A DNA stretch of 64,000 nucleotides from Epiperipatus broadwayi. Its lineage: Eukaryota; Onychophora; Udeonychophora; Euonychophora; Peripatidae. Of this stretch, positions 25,487-37,766 are shown in pieces; the stretch's first letter is position 1, and each line of letters opens with the position of its first letter. The notes under the pieces were generated by a model that was given only the letters and a program-made list of their open reading frames with translations, did no database searches and had not been told where the DNA came from. The stretch lies in contig JAQFVV010006719.1 in the NCBI GenBank assembly GCA_028023455.1, positions 62,001 to 126,000 of the forward strand, in the 5' to 3' direction. The position numbers and the translations under genes are program-made.

Positions 25487-27086
25487 AAAAAAAGATTGCA
25501 TTAGCCTATAAAAGGAGATGATAGAAAAATTTTAATATATATGAACAATAAATAATGTGCCAAATGATATTCAATTTCCCTACTGTGGTTTGCCTAAAAA
25601 AATAAGATGTATGTGTAATAACTGAAGACATATGTTACAAATTACAGCATTAATATATGATTATCTAAGAAAAGCGATTAATTTTTGGACATAATTATTA
25701 ATTTTAAAAGATATCTAAATCATGATTTGCCCAACAGAGCTTCTAATGTTCTCAGATAAATTAACAAATAATTATAATACAAAGAATGTAATGGGTTGAG
25801 TTAGCATTACATATGATTCACTCACAAATTAAACTAAGCTAATATTAGGGGTTTTGCAGTACAGAGAGTTTACATCCATATATAAAATGTGCGGTCTGTT
25901 TGAACTGATAAACTTACTAATGAAATAATTAATCTAAAGCATACATGGAGGTTTGGAAATTGAATAGGCTACTCAAATGTTCTGGGCCCTTATCCCAGTT
26001 ATTGGGTCAGTCTTTATCATTTACCTATAGAGAAAAACATGGATGAATATATATATATATATCACAAGTTCACGTCAGCAATGCACAAATGTAATAATAA
26101 AGATTTCAATATAACTAATTATGTTTGCATTTGAAATAATCTTCGAGTATCTGCACTGCCAACACAAGCCAACTCCAAAACAAGCATTGTAAATATAAAG
26201 CAATAACAAAATGGATTGACTTAATAAAATATAAGTTCCAATCCAACAAATAGTTTGAAAATCATTGTTAATCATTATTTAGTAATGGCTATATGCATTT
26301 CAAGGGATATTAAGGTTAATTGCTAATTATAAAATGCATGTTATACTATATCTCTACAGTTAGAATTACATTTATTTGTTAAGATAATCTTCATAAATTA
26401 TACTTTAAATCATAGGGTTGACCAATAACTAGGATAAATATTTATTAGGGCATGAATTGAACCTCGAATTATATAACAATATAAATCATTATGTAATGTA
26501 TGTGGATTCGAACTCAGACTTTCACAAATCATTATGTCAATTGTAGGGTAATTAAAGAATATAACCAAGTAAAATAATTTCACAATAGGAAGTATGATTT
26601 GAATAACTAAATGTTATTCTATAACTATTAAACCAAACATAGAATTATTAATATCTTCCATCCCCAAACCCAATACCTTTGATACACTCATTATTTTAAG
26701 TGGCATTTAGCACATTATAACATGAATCAGTAAGAAAATTTAATAACTAGTAACTTATAAAGACAGTAATAGATATCACCGCTAGCATGAAAGCAAAGAT
26801 TATTTTTACTTTTGATTAATCTGTGGAACCATGTTGGTTGGTTTCATCAACCTTGATTATGGGTAGAGCAGCAATCATCCTCCGTAGGATACACAGCACA
26901 TCTTGCATAAACAACATTAGTGTGGCAGGTTCTTTATAAGGCTTCTTCCATCCTTGCCACAGCTTGATATTTTCAGAATACAGGATGGATATCACCATTC
27001 CTCAGGCTTGGAGAACAGCAACTCTTGCCTCTCCTACTCAGACATTTTACAGATCAAACTTGCATGGATTTTGTTAGACAATACAC
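25487..27086. other. A+T-rich DNA with one repeat fragment
   Basis: At about 26497-26535 the minus strand shows the box B end of the family 1 hammerhead repeat (GTCTGAGTTCGAATCC). The minus-strand frame 26998-26816 (…LWQGWKKPYKEPATLMLFMQDVL…) has a protein-like composition in a lower-A+T patch (26830-27080), but I do not recognise it. Confidence 0.4.
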
Positions 27087-28511
27087 CTGGGTCTCGTTTT
27101 ATGCAGTAGATAGGTTCCTCAGAAAATGTGCACAAAAGAAATCACACAAAAATAGACTTACCTTGAAAAATGGGGGATAGGTACTGTAATTTTCCAAAAA
27201 TCGCATAAAAGCAAAGCAACAACATAAAATACTTTAAAATTTGCATAAAAAAAATAAAAAAATAATATATGAATAATAAAAAATTTCAAATTTGAAAAAA
27301 ATTGATACAAGACAAACTTTTTTTTTACTTTTTTTATTAATTACAGTATTTAATCTTATTCAAAACAATATATTTTTATGTGTAATTTAAATTTTTTTAT
27401 ACATGTACGGTATTTTAAACATTATCGCTATTTGAGACATCAGATTCGTCATGATGTACTGTAGCTTTTCCTTAAATGAAGTCAAGAGGAAATACAACTA
27501 AAACGTTTTCCAATCGCTGTTGATCCTTCCCATTTTGCTAAGCGATCTAAAATTTAAATTTTTGTTTACAAAGAAATTCATTTTCTTGGGTGTTTTTTTT
27601 CTCTCCGTTAGAGTAAACTAAAAGTTTAAAATAAAAATAAGAATTTATACTTACGATAATAAAAAAACACCGACTCACCACTGTTGGGCAAAATTTAATT
27701 GAAACTAACAATTAAAAATTAAATTCTTATTTTTGGCTTTAATTTTTTAATTTTTGATTCCGTTTAAAAATCAATTTTCATCATTTCACATCACCTTAAT
27801 TTAGATCACGCTATGTAATTTTTAAATTGTTAATTACAATTAAAAATCTGATTTTAATTGTCAAATTTAATTGTGGACACTAAATCATTAATTGATTATG
27901 TACTCTTTTTTTAAAAAAGCGAAAATAGAATGTGATTTAAAATGCAAAAACAACAACATATGTATAGGCATCTATAATGTTTGAACAGATTTACATTATA
28001 ATCTTGTAAAATTTATTACTTGCGGACACTAAATGATTAATTAATTATGTACTCTTTTTTTAAAAAGCAAAAATAGAATGTGATTTAAAATGTAAAAGCC
28101 ACAAAAAAAATAAATAAATAAATACATAGTATTTTTCATCCGTAACATTTGAACAGATTTATTCTTGTAAAATTTAATGTGTGTATATAAAATGGGTAAA
28201 TCCTGATTTTAAGTGAATTATGAACTTCTTTATTGCATAAAATCTATTACATTACTATTATAAAGCACTGAAAATATTGAAATTATTAGATGGAAGTCGA
28301 ACTTTGATAATGTGCTATTACTTAAATATGATGTGAGTACGCAAAATTTATAATATTTAGAGTAATAGCGCATTATCAGAACTCGATTTCTGATCTAATA
28401 ATTTTTATCACAAAAGAAAACCACATACAAAGATATTAAGAATAAACATGAATCGCATAACTTCAAAATCACATTAAATAAATCCGCATAAAATGAGACG
28501 CGGGTATATTT
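27087..28511. mobile_element. possible Tc1/pogo-like non-autonomous element
   Basis: The left end reads GGGTCTCGTTTTATGC and the right end, inverted, CGCGTCTCATTTTATGC, giving terminal inverted repeats of roughly 17 bp, each beside TA. The interior has no open frame. It contains a tandem duplication of 149 bp (GGACACTAAAT starts at 27875 and 28024) and a hairpin at 28285-28400. Family placement is tentative. Confidence 0.45.
28285..28402. repeat. inverted repeat of about 40-bp arms
   Basis: ATTAGATGGAAGTCGAAC…GATAATGTGCTATTACT pairs with AGTAATAGCGCATTATC…GAACTCGATTTCTGATCTAAT across a loop of about 35 bp, with a few mismatches. Confidence 0.75.
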
Positions 28512-28905
28512 ACAAAATTTAGAAGTTGTATATTTTTACATAGAAAATGGTGGCTATATATACTGCCTTCAACTAACATATATTTCTAGGATAATTTTAT
28601 CTTGTGGCAAAATAAGCCATTAGTATACCATGCCATATAATTTTAGAAATAAAAATAACACCTGTTTTTTATCGAATTTTCAGCAGGATGTTAATAAGAA
28701 TTTGCTCTTTGTTTTCACAAGATTTTAGGAAGATGTACTATGGCAATTCTTTCATTATCTTACTATTCAATCTATTTATACATTTAAAAATAATTTTGTC
28801 AAAACTCATCCTTTTACTTTTTGGATTTGATAAGCACCTTTTCAAAGAAACTTTATTAGTGAAATATATGGCTACAATCTATGATGTTCAGATGAAGAGC
28901 ATGTG

Positions 28906-29520
28906 TCAGCAGGAGCTTCTTACTTGGGAACTAGAACTATCAGTATTGATACTTTTGTCAAATCTAGATGAAGAGAAAAATTTTTTATGGTTCCGCAGAG
29001 ATAGCATGGCAGAATTGGGAACTTTAGTCACTGGGAATCTTGAAAAGTTTCCATGTATTCTCATAAATAAACTTAGTAGAGAGAATTTTGTCTTTACTTT
29101 GGATTTTTCTGAGGGTTCCAAAGAAAATTGCAAGGGCATTCGTTTGTGGGATGTTGAATATCATTTTACATTGGGTGATCCATATGGAATATGTAATGAA
29201 GGTCGAGATTCTTATGATGGGAAAATCTCTCTCCTTAATGCAATCTTTAATGGAGAGGATTTTATAATAATCAATTGCTGAAATTGGGGCTATGATTTGC
29301 TTCACTGGTCCAAAGCCTGTGCAGGTTAATATAATGTGCTCAAAGATCTCATCCTGTCTGTGGCAGATTGGGCAGGAAGGATCTATGTTGTTCAGGAATC
29401 TTTTCTGATGTAAGAACCAGTTGGTGGGCATAGCATTAAGATTCACTCTTATTAAATATTCCAGGGTCCAGGAATTTGGGCTCTAATAGTAAAAACTTAA
29501 ATAATGTTGTGATCTTCTGA
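28906..29520 (-). pseudogene. LINE C-terminal fragment with zinc-knuckle (zf-RVT-like)
   Basis: The minus strand reads …LEYLIRVNLNAMPTNWFLHQKRFLNN, then CPICHRQDEIFEHIILTC at about 29375-29325, a CxxC…H…C knuckle like those after reverse transcriptase in many non-LTR elements, then a Leu/Ile-rich C-terminus (…FITYSIWITQCK…) ending near 29024; a second frame continues to about 28906. The same protein is found at 61.69 kb (NNIDPxCxIC… shared), so this is one LINE family. It would help bind template or target nucleic acid. The 197-codon plus-strand frame over the same DNA (28688-29281) is most likely its shadow. Confidence 0.75.
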
Positions 29521-30134
29521 TTATGATCAGCAACTTTTTCTTTTAAAACATATGATTTTAGCAAAATAATTTACAAAGTTGATTAAGTGTTTTGTTTTGT
29601 TTTTAAGATGGAAGATGTTTTAACAAATAACTATTTGCTTTAATACTTTTTTAAGCATCAATTAATACACTATCGTCAACCAGATTTAAATTGCATGATC
29701 TTTTTTACAAACTTTTTTAGAAATTAATTTTACAAACTATAACAAGTAACAAAATACATCCTATATATGTGTATCATGGTGATATATATATAATTCATCC
29801 ACATATATGCGATTCTAATATTTTTGAGTTATTAAATTGAGTTAATTATAAATTAAATTTATAAAGCTATTATTTTAATCTATATCTAAAAACCAGATTT
29901 CTGACTTTAATATACACATACTTACACCTCTCGAGATGTTTCTCAGGCATTTTTAACATTTGAACTTGGGTACAGACTTGCATGTGAACCAGAGTTGATA
30001 TTAGGGTGTAACCCAGGTGAAATGAATATGCCATGGCAAATATTCCATTTCAATACATATAAGTATTTTACTAGTTATATTTAACATATGTATTTTAATA
30101 ATTACATTTATTGTAATGTAAATAATGTCCATTT
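29521..30134. other. A+T-rich DNA, no supported feature
   Basis: No recognisable gene or repeat. A patch at about 29930-30060 is somewhat richer in G+C but unidentified. Confidence 0.45.
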
Positions 30135-30390
30135 GGAGGAGCTGCTGTAAGGTCATGTGAATTATTGGTTTTTATGCTGGGTTTGGGAAAAGATAAGGGG
30201 GATTTAGATATAAAGGTTATAGAGTTGACAAAGATTATGTTGTGGAAATGGGATAGAGCAGATTATGAGAAAATTTAGAGTGGGGAATGGAAATAAAGTG
30301 GCTAACAGGTTTATCTGGACATAATTGCTGAGATATTCTTGACTTTGTTTAAGAAGAAGCCACAATACATCACATCACATCATATCACAT
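30135..30390 (+). mobile_element. LINE 3' end, 5'-truncated, with CACAT tail
   Basis: This plus-strand piece matches the 3' ends of the minus-strand LINEs at 34.37 and 47.54 kb: TTTGGGAAAAGATAAGGGGG, AACAGGTTTATCTGGACATA and GACTTTGTTTAAGAAGAAGCC. It ends in CACATCACATCACATCATATCACAT, a short microsatellite tail typical of LINEs that prime on repeats. It is a strongly truncated copy with no coding capacity left. Confidence 0.8.
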
Positions 30391-31380
30391 GTGTAAAAAG
30401 AAATATCTTGAAAAGGTTCCATTAAGGAATGAAAGCCAGGTTGATGTATTAAATTTTTTTTTTATTTATAGTGAAGTATCTGTTTCAATTTTGTTTTAAA
30501 TTGATTATTTTTAATTTTATATATAGAAGGCAATATTATGGACAAATTTTAACATTAAAATTTGAACATTTAAAGTGTATATAATATAAATAGGGATTTA
30601 AAAAAGTATACCAAATGCTTTTATTTACTGGTGCACTAAAAATCAAAGAAATAACTCCTTCTTCAACCACAATTGGAGTTTTTAGAATTAACTTGGTTGA
30701 TGATGTGTGTGGTATTGTTTGATTTGCAAGTCAGTTTTTAAATATTTAAAAATGTCAAATGTGATTTTTAAAAATATTATTCATTTATAAAATTAAATTT
30801 AAAAATAATCAAGTCCAACATATTGAGTTTTAGTATATAATAAAAATTTTATACAGTAGTGAAGGCTGAACATTTGCAAAAACTCTAACCAGATAGAACA
30901 AAAGAAAATGTCAAATTGATAATCAATTAATAAATTATATATTCTTTTAGATGCAAACCTGAGATAAAAATAAAATCAATAAAATCATCCACATTGAAAA
31001 TGAGAAATTGTCCTAAAAATAAAAATGTCATCTTTATTGTGGAAACATCTATTTGATTGTGTATAAAATTAGGCATATGGTACTAAGTTCATTCACATTC
31101 TTCATTCACTTATTTTATGTTGATGAGTTGTTTATGGTTGCACTCATCAGGCCATTTACCTTAAACAGGACCCAAACCAGATCACTACAATGTGTGTCTG
31201 TGTATATATATAATCAGCACTAACTCTAAAAAACGGGAGAAATAATAGTTCCTTAAAAATGATTTTTGCAACACTATACAAACCAATCAGCAAATCCTAA
31301 ATATATCCATATATAGAACATATTGCTCCATTTTCTGTTATATTTGATATTTTTGATAATGGCTTTTAACTTCTGCAGAA
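30391..31380. other. A+T-rich DNA, no supported feature
   Basis: No gene, RNA or recognisable repeat copy. Confidence 0.45.
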
Positions 31381-31399
31381 TTTTTTTCAAGTGAAATTC

Positions 31400-31830
31400 C
31401 TAAGCACCATGTTTAATTGTGGTCTTCCAAGGTATTCTATACTCTGACATATTTTTCCAATGAAAACAATCCACATTTTTCTACTTTAAAACTTCTTTCA
31501 GACAAACCTCATAATATAAATAGGGTTTACTTCTTCCGTGAAACTCTGTTCAAGTTAATCATAAGAAGTCTTGCATTGTTCAATAATTTCACATATCCAA
31601 CCCAACAAAGATGTAATTTTACAATAGCGCATTCTACAGTAACACAATGAATAATTTGCAGAAAATGCTGATTGGTTTTATGATCTTGACATTGTATTTT
31701 TAAATTTTTTCTGGGTATCTTTAAGTGAAACTTTTCTGATGCTTTTAAATCATATTGATAAAGTGTCCAAGTCCCACACCCAACAATAAAATAGGTAAAC
31801 AAACGGCTAACTTAATTGCAGTTATTTCCC
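31400..31830 (-). pseudogene. LINE ORF2 C-terminal fragment (CxTWTLY family)
   Basis: The minus strand over 31802-31527 reads VGCGTWTLYQYDLKASEKFHLK…LKIQCQDHKTNQHFLQI…VECAIVKLHLCWVGYVKLLNNARL. The pattern CETWTLxxxxLxxLExFHxRxLRxIxxIxWxDxxTNxxVLxxAxxxSIExxLLxxQLRWxGHVxRMxxxRLP is the well-known region after the reverse transcriptase in an abundant animal LINE family. Here several conserved residues are replaced (E by G after C, R of LRWVGH by C), and stops follow at once downstream. It is a different LINE family from the others in this window. Inactive fragment. Confidence 0.8.
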
Positions 31831-34050
31831 TGGCACTGAAATACCATATCTTCTAATTGGTTAAAAGCAACAAATCAAATTGGAGTTTGCATTGGACTTC
31901 ACATTTTTATTTATAAACTATCAAGATATTTAAAACGGTAAATACTTCATGGTATAATCATATTTGAAAATGTTACTAGAACAAATTGCAAGCACATTTT
32001 AAATAACTATTTTTAAATAAACTTGCAAATATATTCATACTTTTGTATAACAATGGCAAAAGGTATCCAATAATTAAAAAAACAATCACTTTTTAAACTA
32101 AAAGCATACACAGAGATAATGTCATCAACTTCATTCAGTTAATTATATTTCCATTTCAATATTAAAAATTTATTTCCAATTACTTCCAATCAAAAAAATA
32201 TATATCTATTTAAGATGGCTAATCCTATAATCAACTCCTTTCTTAGAGTTTGCAAGATCCAGTGGAAAAAGTTAATATTACTGAAAACATATAATAAAAA
32301 AATAGAGTATCTTACTTCTGTTCTTTACTGTAGGCCTGACATTTCTAATAAAATTAGAAAGTATAAATTTTTAAGATCCCGAAGGTTTATTATCTTAAAA
32401 AATTTACACTGAAATACAATTATATCATGAAATTTATTTTTCTAGTCTTCTATTCTGCAAAATCATAAAACAATTTATTATCATAATTTAAAATTACATA
32501 TAGTTTATATTACAGTAATGCTAAATTAGACAATTTTAAGATCATAAAAGGTCTTAGATAAATTTTTATTAATCCTATATGTGCACATACTTAAGTTTAA
32601 TCACAATAGGTTTCAAAACGTAAAAATTTGCCCTAATAACTATTAAATATATTCGGCCATAAATAAACAAAATAGCATAAAAATACAGCCGTTTTCAAAA
32701 CCCTTCTCTTTTTTTTTCAGAATATTACAATTTTATTTTTTGAAATTCTGCTAATTCGACTTTCATTTAGTTTTAAAAATATTTATAGTTTTAGAAATAT
32801 GTTAGAAAAAATGATACATCGGCTATTATGCTTAATTCACTTATTTTTGTATTAAATGCAGACGTTCCTAAACACTAGGCTCGGCCAAGTGCCCAACTCA
32901 CTCAATTACGGGGATAATATTATCTGTAAAAAAACTCCTTTGGATGGAAATTACTCATTAGTTATTGTTTGAAACAAAAATTTAATTTTTAATAATGAAA
33001 GCAAGATAAAATAATAATTTATTAATGTTAATATTCTTCACTTTTTAATTTAAAAGTTACAGAAAAGTTTGGGTTTTTTTTTAAAAAAAAAAAACCTTAA
33101 AAAAGAAGAAAGTAATTCTTAAGTTTATGCCAAAATTTTCTACACATTTTTACTTTTTTAAAAAACTGGTCTCTTGATGAGTTGTGTCATTATATTTCCA
33201 CGTTACACCACAGTGATCATCTATGTTAAGAGTCAAGGGAGAAAAGAAAAAAGAAAACACAGGTGGGTTTTTGGATTTGGTTTATAAATTTTTCACATTT
33301 TTTTTCTTTCTTTTTTTTTATTTTATTTTAAATTCCTAAGTACCTTTATGTTATCATTTTGAACACAAGTGACTATGTACAGCTCTTCAACTTTTGGATT
33401 AGAAGTTGAAAAGTAGCTTTCAAATGAAACCTAATTTCTCTTGGGATTCAAGATTTTGAAATACATAAAAAAAAAAAAAAAGACGTCAAGCTGGTTCCAA
33501 AGCAAAAAGAAATGACTGATTTTTCATTTCATGACAGGTACAATAGTTCTCTCGTTATCACACAAATCATTAAAAAAACATTCTGTATACTAAATATTAA
33601 TCTTTCATTTACAAAATCAACATTTTGCTATCTTTTCACCCCCTGTCATATTGTAAAAAGAACGAGCAAGATTTTTCTTTTTTTGTTTTCCTACTCAAGG
33701 ATATTTATGAATAATAAATGTTTAATTCTTATCAAGATAATATAAATATTTAATGATAAATAAAAGAAAGTTACAATTCCAAATTTCAAATAATAATAAT
33801 ACGCAAAATAATGGGCTTTTTTTTTTTGTAATATTGGAAAAAAAGAAAGAACTAAAAACATGTAATTTCAATTTAATATATTTAACTTAAAAATAAAGTA
33901 GGTGCAAATATATATATATGTCAGTACAGACTTGCTACAAAAAAGTTCTGCGGTAAATCACAACGGTACGCTAGATGATAAAATATTCCAGGAAAAAAAA
34001 AACGTTTCCGGTAAAAAAAAGTTTTATAAAACAAAATAAAAAGAACTTAC
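31831..34050. other. A+T-rich DNA, no supported feature
   Basis: Long A and T runs, short frames with no known motif (32215-32412, 33512-33745 plus strand). Nothing that I can support. Confidence 0.45.
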
Positions 34051-34051
34051 T

Positions 34052-34150
34052 GTCAAGCGTTGTTAGCCGAGAGGTCATCGCAGCAGCCTTGCAGCCAAGT
34101 AGTTGGTTGCAGACGGTTGTGGGTTCGCCTCCTGGCAGATGCTATGACAT
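34052..34150 (+). repeat. short tRNA-derived SINE, copy C (expanded variable arm)
   Basis: Starts GTCAA then GCGTTGTTAGCCGAGAGG (box A-like) and carries GGGTTCGCCTCC (box B), ending GATGC then TATGACAT. Relative to copies A and B it has about 15 extra bases between the anticodon arm and box B (AGTAGTTGGTTGCAGACGG), shared with copy D, defining a subfamily. It lacks the A-rich tail and I see no target duplication. Confidence 0.85.
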
Positions 34151-34369
34151 ATATTTGTGTATATTCATCGCAAAACTCATTTTAACATTTTGTTCTTATT
34201 ATTGTCTCAATCTGTTTGTTTTTTGTGGAGGTAGAATAACAATATCATATAAGAATGTACTGTAATGATGATGATATTAAGTGTGTGTATTGTAATTAAC
34301 CGGTTTCTATTCTTGTCGATAAGTAATAATAAAGATCACACGATCATTTCCTATGCCTACCCAGGCTGT

Positions 34370-36720
34370 TAAAATAGTGATGTGATGGGATGTGACATGG
34401 CTAGTCCTTTATGGACATCAGAAATCTCTCAGCCAATATGTCCAAGAAAAACCTGTTAGACACCTTACATTTTCTTTCCATTCCCACCGTTTTTCCCATA
34501 TTCTTCTCTATCCTGATCTATCCTATATCCACAACATCCATCTTTGACCAATCTAGATCCCCCTTATCTTTTCCAATCTCAACATAAAGACAAATAACCC
34601 ATTTTCTGTATAATCACTTCTATATTTATTTTCCCAAAACTTCATTATTTGTACCCTTTCTGCTTGTAAGTATTTGATTCTATTAACAAACGCCTAATAT
34701 TTTCTAAGCATTCCTTACGTAACCTGCAGGCTAAATCACTCACATTCCTCCATATATGTGTATATTCCCTTGTTGCTAGCGATCCTGTTTGAGAATTGAA
34801 TAGTAAACCACTACTTCTGCTACTATCATAAATTAAGTCACTTCCAATATTGTGTTTATTTCTATATATATTTAAGCTCTTTTTACTCTCCCTACTAATT
34901 CTCCATCTGTCCAACTGCCTATTTTTTTCAATACATCTATTCTTCTATCCCAATCTTTGCCACTATAACAATCAACAATCTTCCTAATACAATCATCCTA
35001 CCCTTTGTACAAGTATACTAACATAAAGTCCTTATCCAAATCTTCTGCATACCATACTACCGTTCTCACCCATCTTGTTGCTTGCTCTTTATTCATAACC
35101 CAATTAAATGCTATTTTGCTACTCTCTTACTATCTATAAATTGCAATCTACCAAACATTTTCATTTTACATCTCTCCTATAAAAACTTGACCGTCCAATT
35201 TCTCCTTGAATCCTCTCCTTTGCTACCACACATCTGCATCTAATGCATGTCTTCCTAATTCTCTTTATACTTTTTCTAAGTAATCTAACACTCCTTTGCT
35301 AACAAATAACACATCATTACCATAGGTTAACCCTACTACTGCCACTCCCTTCCATACAATTCTTGCTACATTATATTTATTATATGAAAACACCATTAAA
35401 TTTCTTTATCTGTCCCTTTCTTTTCTTGCTACATTATATTTATTATATGAAAACACTATTAATTTCTTTATCTGTCCCTTTCTTTTCTTCATTTATTAAT
35501 TTTTCCTCATCCCTCCAAGCAAGGTCTCTGATTACTTAAGACAATTCCTAAATAGTTGTACCTATTTGCCACACTTAACTTTATATCCCCCAAGAAAAAT
35601 TCTTTCTCTCATTTTTCTCCAGCATTTACCATCATTACTTTTGATTTTTCTTCACTGAATTTGATCCTTATCTCTTTACCTACCACAACACAGATTTTCA
35701 GCACAACTCTCATAAAATATCAGCAAATAAAAAACCTGATAATGTATACACTACCTTGCCCATCTACTAATGTTATCTCTACCCTTTCTAATTTTTCTAT
35801 TGCTCTTTCCATTTCTCTCAAATATAACAAAATAGGTGGCATATAATCCTCCTTCATTTTAACTCCAATTGATATGTATAATAATTTTTTTCATACAATC
35901 TCATAATAAGATTCACTAAAACCCCATTCATTACCAAATTTATTAAACTTGCCCATAAGCTATAAAGACTATATATAAAGACTATATATAATTACCTACA
36001 AGTTGTGTGACTACATACAAAATATCTCCTATATGCTTATCCATTTCTAAAACCTCTTTATTTCTCTAACTATATTAATTTTTCCCATCCATTTTGCCAT
36101 CCTTCTAAAAACCATATATGCAAAAACTTTATACAATACCAATACCGATCTATAATTGTTTATCTTTCTAAGGTCTTTACCTTTCCTTTAAATAAGAGCC
36201 TCACTCTTGTATTATTCCAGCTATGTGGGAATTCTGTATTCTGTGCCATCTTATTAAAGCATGACAATTGATTTAATTTTGCACTATTTCCCAAATTCAT
36301 CACCATCTCTCCTACTCATCCCTCTAAACCTCTTGCCTTTCCATTTTTCAACTTCTTCCCTGTCTCATTCAATTCATTTTCTGTAAAACTAATATTTCTA
36401 TTACTATGTGCTTTTATGATTGCTATCATTCTGTCCTTCACATCTAACATCTTTTCTGTATTCATTACATACTTATTTAAGACTGACTCTTATTTTTCTC
36501 TACAACTACATTCTTTCTCCTCATTATTTAGCAATGCTATTTCTCTCTCTTCTGCATTCCTTCTTTTAATATCAAAATTTTTTACTCCCATCTCTTCCAC
36601 TTTTATTCATACCCTCCAATAATTTACTATTTATTTTCATTCTCTATATATAATTGTCTATTTTAGCCAACTTCGCTTTTATTTAAATTGTTTTCCCATT
36701 TAATATTAACATCTTTTTCA
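34370..36720 (-). pseudogene. LINE relic, reverse transcriptase to 3' end
   Basis: A minus-strand non-LTR element, about 2.3 kb, with many lesions. In coding order: an RT entry block ENELNETGKKLKNGKARG (about 36395-36340); a PHSWNN…KGK and NNYRSVLVLYKVFAYMVFRRM block (about 36225-36090) matching RT motifs 1-2; a damaged FAD motif followed by KFSEEKSKVMMVNAGEK and FLGDIKLSVANRYNYLGI (about 35750-35550), the post-palm YLG region; then VARIVWKGVAV…LTYGND (about 35375-35310); and a C-terminal stretch LNIYRNKHNIGSDLIYDSS…SLATREYT (34914-34645) homologous to the 47.7-48.4 kb copy. A 65-bp tandem duplication lies at about 35360-35490. The 3' end carries a GTGATGTGATGGGATGTGAC tail. Confidence 0.85.
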
Positions 36721-36825
36721 CTTTCATTGTTCTTAATAAATATAGTTTTACTTCTCAATATTATGTAACAAAAAAACACTTATTTATAATTGTTAGTAGA
36801 GAAGAAGATATAAATTAATATTAAA

Positions 36826-36885
36826 GTTTATCCGCTTAACGTTTTCGAGGATCCATGCCTCATATTCATAGCCTTCATAAAATGT
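36826..36885 (-). ncRNA. hammerhead-like fold in left terminal repeat (altered core)
   Basis: On the minus strand: TTTAT, loop, GGCT, then ATGAATA in place of CTGANGA, a stem GAGG/CCTC with loop CATGGAT, GAAA, the palindrome ACGT, TA, then AGCG, a loop, and ATAAA. TTTAT pairs with ATAAA and GGCT with AGC(G), which is the two-part stem I of a hammerhead. Core positions 3 and 8 are A and T instead of C and G, so activity is doubtful. Confidence 0.55.
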
Positions 36886-37084
36886 ATAAATTTGCTGGCC
36901 TTAATGCATTTTTGTTTATAAACTTTTATTTGTGTAAATGTGAGGCAGACAGGAAAGAAAACATAAACAACTATATTAAAATCTATTAGCAGCAGGGTTC
37001 AAATTTAAAGATATTAAAAATAAAATCACAAAATTTCATAATACAATAAACAATAATGCACCTCGCACCAATCTACCAAAAATA

Positions 37085-37544
37085 ACAATCCCCTACATTT
37101 CTTAACAAGCTAACAAAAGCATTAACCAATAAATTTAACATAGCATTTAGAACTCCACTTAATTCTAATAGATTGATTAACAACTCTAAAACCACATTGA
37201 TCAATCGTTCACCCCACACGTGGTGTACTCCATTGCCTGCCCTCAGGCCGGATGCCACGCTATATATTATGGTGAAACGAAAGCTACAATCAACACTAGA
37301 CTGGCTCAACATATTTACATGTATAACACAGCTCTGAAGAACAGCAACACAACCTCTGTATTTTTGGAGCATGCTAAACAATCAGGACACAACATCACAC
37401 GTGCCAATCCCATAATATTGTGCTCAGAATCAAACGATCACAAAAGAAAAATAAGGGAGGCATTTTTACATTAATGGAAACATCCATGCTATTAATAGGA
37501 AAGACACTTGCTTTGAAATCTCGAAGAAATGGGCTATGTAATAC
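37085..37544 (+). pseudogene. Penelope-like GIY-YIG endonuclease region
   Basis: Plus strand. A linker ITIPYI…LTKALTNKFNIAFRTPLNS…LINNSKTTLINRSPH (about 37085-37216) leads, after a shift, into VVYSIACPQAGCHAIYYGETKATINTRLAQHIYMYN…VFLEHAKQSGHNI (37217-37400), a GIY-YIG nuclease core with the Cys pair, the YYG motif, the Arg of TRLxQH, and HAxxxGH. After another shift near 37465 it ends NGNIHAINRKDTCFEISKKWAM and a stop near 37542, the INR…W ending of these proteins. The GIY-YIG domain nicks the target DNA so that the partner reverse transcriptase can prime. Two frameshifts make this copy inactive. The minus-strand frame 37381-37073 is its shadow. Confidence 0.9.
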
Positions 37545-37582
37545 TAGCTTATCTGAATATTTGCATATATTTTACTATACAT

Positions 37583-37640
37583 TTTATGAAGGCTATAAAT
37601 ATGAGGCATGGATCCTCGAAAATGTTAAGCCGATAAACTT
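37583..37640 (+). ncRNA. hammerhead-like fold in right terminal repeat (altered core)
   Basis: The same layout on the plus strand: TTTAT…GGCT, ATAAATA as core, GAGG/CCTC stem, GAAA, ATGT, TA, AGCC…ATAAA. Here GGCT/AGCC is a perfect four-pair inner stem I, supporting the fold, but core position 5 is also changed (A for G). Confidence 0.5.
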
Positions 37641-37766
37641 TAATATTAATTTATATCTTCTTTTTTACTAACAATTATAAATAAGTGTTTTCTTGTTCTT
37701 AATAGCAAATTTATATGCTACTCAGTGCAAGATGCAAGATGCTTCAACACTTTTCATACAGTAGTG

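Larger units (their letters stand above)
36771..37695 (+). mobile_element. Penelope-like element, 5'-truncated, with inverted terminal repeats
   Basis: Arms of about 115 bp, 36771-36890 and 37580-37695, are close inverted copies (ACACTTATTTATAATTGTTAG…, CGAGGATCCATGCCTCATAT…). Between them is the endonuclease end of a Penelope-like polyprotein; the telomerase-like reverse transcriptase is missing. Inverted or direct pseudo-LTRs around truncated copies are usual in this group. Each arm holds a hammerhead-like fold, described separately. Confidence 0.85.

Noticed and set aside
28688-29281. 197-codon plus-strand open frame, the longest on that strand
   Set aside because: It covers the minus-strand LINE C-terminal fragment, which has a clear Cys/His knuckle and a homologue at 61.7 kb; the plus-strand reading has no recognisable domain.
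35556-36622. Ser/Phe-rich plus-strand frames
   Set aside because: They are the complement of the LINE reverse transcriptase on the minus strand.
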